Assembly (NCBI GenBank): GCA_028701635.1
Contig: JAQVQJ010000072.1
Coordinates: forward strand, 1-6,723
DNA: 6,723 bases
Reading direction: 5' to 3'
Source of the DNA: Clostridia bacterium
Lineage (GTDB): Bacteria > Bacillota_A > Clostridia > Christensenellales > UBA1242
Below, in pieces: positions 5,437-6,723 of the stretch. Within the stretch, counting starts at the first letter, position 1. Each line of letters starts with the position of its first letter. The translations under genes and the position numbers were made by a program. The notes under the pieces were generated by a model, which did no database searches, had not been told where the DNA came from, and worked only from the letters and a program-made list of their open reading frames with translations.

Positions 5437-5479
5437 AAAAAAAACCTCTGTAAATTTATATGCAGAGGTTTATTTTTTT
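5431..5479 (-). promoter_or_regulatory. Terminator/attenuator-like leader of the D-Ala ligase gene
   Basis: On the minus strand a perfect 9-bp stem (arms at 5471-5463 and 5450-5442) is followed by an eight-T run (5444-5437, sharing the last stem bases), making a strong intrinsic terminator for the 141-residue gene. The ligase ATG starts at 5436, directly after the T-run, and its only ribosome binding site, AGAGG, is in the 3' arm. A second perfect 7-bp inverted repeat (CTGCATA, 5465-5459, with TATGCAG, 5437-5431) would pair over the start codon and cannot form together with the first stem because 5463-5465 are shared. On the plus strand the same stem is followed by seven T, so it may end transcription both ways. 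Confidence 0.65.
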
Positions 5480-5488
5480 GTTTAAATT

Positions 5489-5914
5489 TTATTCCATGCT
5501 TTCATAATCATCATCAACAACAAGAGTTATAACCGACACATCACCTTTTCTAATAGTTTCTATTCCTTCGTTTTCCTCTTGTCTTAGTTCTTCGGGTGAC
5601 TTTTTTATAATGTCTCTAAAGGCTTCTTCTGCTTGTTTTTTTAAAGCATCAAAATTAAAAGTAAACTCATGTGTCCAAACTGATCTGTTTATCAATTTTT
5701 CAAGTTGTATATGAAAATCATCAAACTTCACTAATAATGTAGGTTCATTTAATTGATAATAAGCCATTGTAGCATCATTCTTTAGCCACCACTTATTATT
5801 TTCATATTTCTTAGCAACTGAAAGCATTTTATTCAAGGCTTCCTGATATTTTTCTTCTCCCCATTTTTCACGATTCTTAGAAATTAAACATTCAAAATAT
5901 TTTTTATTATCCAT
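5489..5914 (-). CDS. Unrecognised 141-residue acidic-tailed protein
   Basis: I do not recognise this protein. It is soluble, with no signal peptide or membrane segment. Residues 1-37 look helical and charged, followed by an aromatic stretch with two Trp (KWWLKND, 41-47). The middle has YYQLNEPTLLVKFDDFHIQLEKL (about 52-74) and VWTHEFTFNFDALKKQAEEAF (79-99). A Glu-rich helix (SPEELRQEENEGIETI, 106-121) leads to the acidic C-terminus VVDDDYESME. The start at 5914 has AAGGAG eight bases upstream, and a good promoter overlaps the end of the preceding spacer. It is followed by a strong terminator that abuts the D-Ala ligase start, so the ligase may depend on read-through from this gene. Function unknown; no link to cell-wall synthesis can be shown from the sequence. 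Confidence 0.8.
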   Translation of the reverse strand: MDNKKYFECLISKNREKWGEEKYQEALNKMLSVAKKYENNKWWLKNDATMAYYQLNEPTLLVKFDDFHIQLEKLINRSVWTHEFTFNFDALKKQAEEAFRDIIKKSPEELRQEENEGIETIRKGDVSVITLVVDDDYESME

Positions 5915-5933
5915 AAAGTTTTCTCCTTACCTA

Positions 5934-5962
5934 ATATTAATATTTTTTTTAATATAAGTCAA
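5934..5962 (-). promoter_or_regulatory. Promoter of the 141-residue gene
   Basis: On the minus strand TTGACT (5962-5957), an exact 17-base spacer and TAATAT (5939-5934). The predicted start near 5927 falls in the AAGGAG ribosome binding site (5928-5923), giving a leader of about 13 bases. The -35 lies 19 bases past the queH stop, so the gene need not be co-transcribed with queH. Confidence 0.6.
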
Positions 5963-5981
5963 TAGGCAATTTTTAAATAAT

Positions 5982-6566
5982 CTATTTTGGTCTACAACCG
6001 CAATAATCTTGGCGGTATAATTCATGTTGTTTCGCTAGCTCTAATGAACGCAAATACCCATTGCCCTTTTTAAAATCCGAAGGCAAACATTTTACATTGT
6101 ATTTATTCTCTAATTCAATTAATATCTCATTTACCCAACCCGCATTTTTATGTGGACTTATAGATAATGTTGTTGTGAAAAAATTAAAACCTTTTTCTTT
6201 TGCTGTTTGTGCAGTTTTTTCTAAACGAAAACGATAACACTCTTTACATCTTTCGCTTCCTTCAGGCATATCTTCTTTTCCCTTTATTGCACAAGCAAAC
6301 TTTTTAGGTTCATAATCACTCTCGATAAATTGAATATTCCATTCTTTTAATAATCTTTTTTGTTCATTTTTACGTTTTTCATATTCTTCTTTTGGAAGTA
6401 TGTTTGGATTATAATAAATAACAGAAATGTCAAAGTACGGCTTTAATCTTTCTATCACTGCGCTTGAACAAGGTGCGCAACAAGAATGTAGGAGTAAATT
6501 TTTCTTCTCTCCGTTTAATTCATTTATAACTTTTTTCATTTCACTATCATAATTAATTTTATCCAT
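5982..6566 (-). CDS. queH: Epoxyqueuosine reductase QueH
   Basis: This 194-residue enzyme carries out the last step of queuosine tRNA modification, reducing epoxyqueuosine to queuosine in the wobble position of GUN-anticodon tRNAs; it is the non-homologous alternative to QueG. Family signatures are complete. LLLHSCCAPCSS (24-35) carries adjacent C29-C30 and C33. ERCKECYRFRL (105-115) carries C107 and C110, which with the CC pair are the expected iron-sulfur ligands. TTTLSISPHKN (131-141) follows, and the C-terminus is YRQDYCGCRPK with the C189-G-C191 pair. Length is normal for the family. The ATG at 6566 (MDKINYD) fits the family's N-terminus. A TTG at 6584 in the same frame is unlikely because it lies upstream of the -10 box. 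No other queuosine gene is in the window. Confidence 0.95.
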   Translation of the reverse strand: MDKINYDSEMKKVINELNGEKKNLLLHSCCAPCSSAVIERLKPYFDISVIYYNPNILPKEEYEKRKNEQKRLLKEWNIQFIESDYEPKKFACAIKGKEDMPEGSERCKECYRFRLEKTAQTAKEKGFNFFTTTLSISPHKNAGWVNEILIELENKYNVKCLPSDFKKGNGYLRSLELAKQHELYRQDYCGCRPK

Positions 6567-6572
6567 ACAATG

Positions 6573-6581
6573 ATTATAGCA
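6573..6581 (-). promoter_or_regulatory. Extended -10 promoter of queH, predicted leaderless
   Basis: The minus strand reads TGCTATAAT (6581-6573), a perfect extended -10, followed by six bases and then the queH ATG. A start about seven bases after the -10 is the A of that ATG. A poor -35 (TTGCTA at 14 bases, GCTTGC at 16) is expected for extended -10 promoters. No ribosome binding site precedes the ATG. Confidence 0.6.
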
Positions 6582-6610
6582 CAATCTTTATCTAGCAAGC
6601 GAGAAAAAAC

Positions 6611-6723
6611 CTATTTGAAAAGATTTCTATTTTTTAGGAACTCTGTATTTTTTTCTCTTAGTCTTTGATATTTTCTAGATTTTATTATCTTTTTAAATAC
6701 AAGGGTTATAAACAAAATTACAA
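6611..6723 (-). CDS. C-terminal end of a possible membrane protein (partial)
   Basis: From the window edge the minus strand is open for 36 codons before a TAG at 6613-6611. The residues begin with a hydrophobic stretch (VILFITLVF) and continue with a strongly basic tail (KKIIKSRKYQRLREKNTEFL and so on, ending NRNLFK). This looks like the last half of a transmembrane helix followed by a cytoplasmic positively charged tail. The frame is too short to identify a family and could be chance in AT-rich DNA. It would lie 44 bases upstream of queH in the same direction; queH has its own promoter in that gap. Confidence 0.4.
   Translation of the reverse strand, partial: VILFITLVFKKIIKSRKYQRLREKNTEFLKNRNLFK

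Noticed and set aside
5451..5480. A TATAAA in the hairpin loop as an internal promoter for the D-Ala ligase
   Set aside because: No acceptable -35 lies 16-18 bases upstream and there is no correctly spaced extended -10 TG, so it is not supported by sequence alone.
1..6723. CRISPR arrays, tRNA or rRNA genes, and riboswitches
   Set aside because: No regularly spaced repeat-spacer units, no tRNA-like cloverleaf or rRNA sequence, and no leader long enough for a known riboswitch class were seen.

Overview
The window is AT-rich (clearly below 35% G+C by eye), with AGGAG-type ribosome binding sites, standard-code genes and sigma70-like TTGACA/TATAAT promoters. Together with a VanG-like D-Ala ligase, a DUF3343 / class V aminotransferase pair and a stand-alone QueH, this points to a low-GC Firmicute, most likely an uncultured Clostridia-type gut anaerobe. 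That placement is inference; there is no rRNA or marker gene in the window.

The left part (about 1-1523) looks like a remnant of a small mobile replicon. It has an unrecognised gene on the minus strand (90-641, with its own intrinsic terminator). Divergent to it is an 83-residue fragment of a CRESS-type rolling-circle replication initiator (751-1002). This fragment keeps Rep motifs I and II but ends before the catalytic tyrosine motif. A second unrecognised gene follows (1101-1493) with its own promoter and a clean terminator at 1502-1523.

The middle (1603-3012) holds a short-chain dehydrogenase/reductase with an almost consensus promoter. After it comes a 314-bp gene-free stretch containing a family of interspersed palindromic repeats: two 41-bp direct copies and one hairpin-forming unit. 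A small DUF3343 gene follows on the minus strand. It is divergent from a full-length cysteine desulfurase-family enzyme (3094-4230). DUF3343 is annotated as a putative sulfur/selenium carrier family, so the pair may form a donor/carrier module.

The right part is all on the minus strand. Read in the direction of transcription it holds the C-terminal tail of a possible membrane protein running off the window edge, queH (epoxyqueuosine reductase), an unrecognised 141-residue protein, and a D-alanine-D-X ligase. Between the last two lies a strong intrinsic terminator whose 3' arm carries the ligase's ribosome binding site. A second, mutually exclusive hairpin covers the ligase start codon, so this is a candidate attenuator. 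queH has an extended -10 promoter exactly six bases before its ATG and no ribosome binding site, so it is predicted to be leaderless. Several other promoters in the window also imply very short 5' leaders.

I did not find a clear new multi-gene system. The best leads are the truncated CRESS Rep island with its G7 promoter spacer, the ligase leader, the leaderless queH, and the desulfurase/DUF3343 pair.
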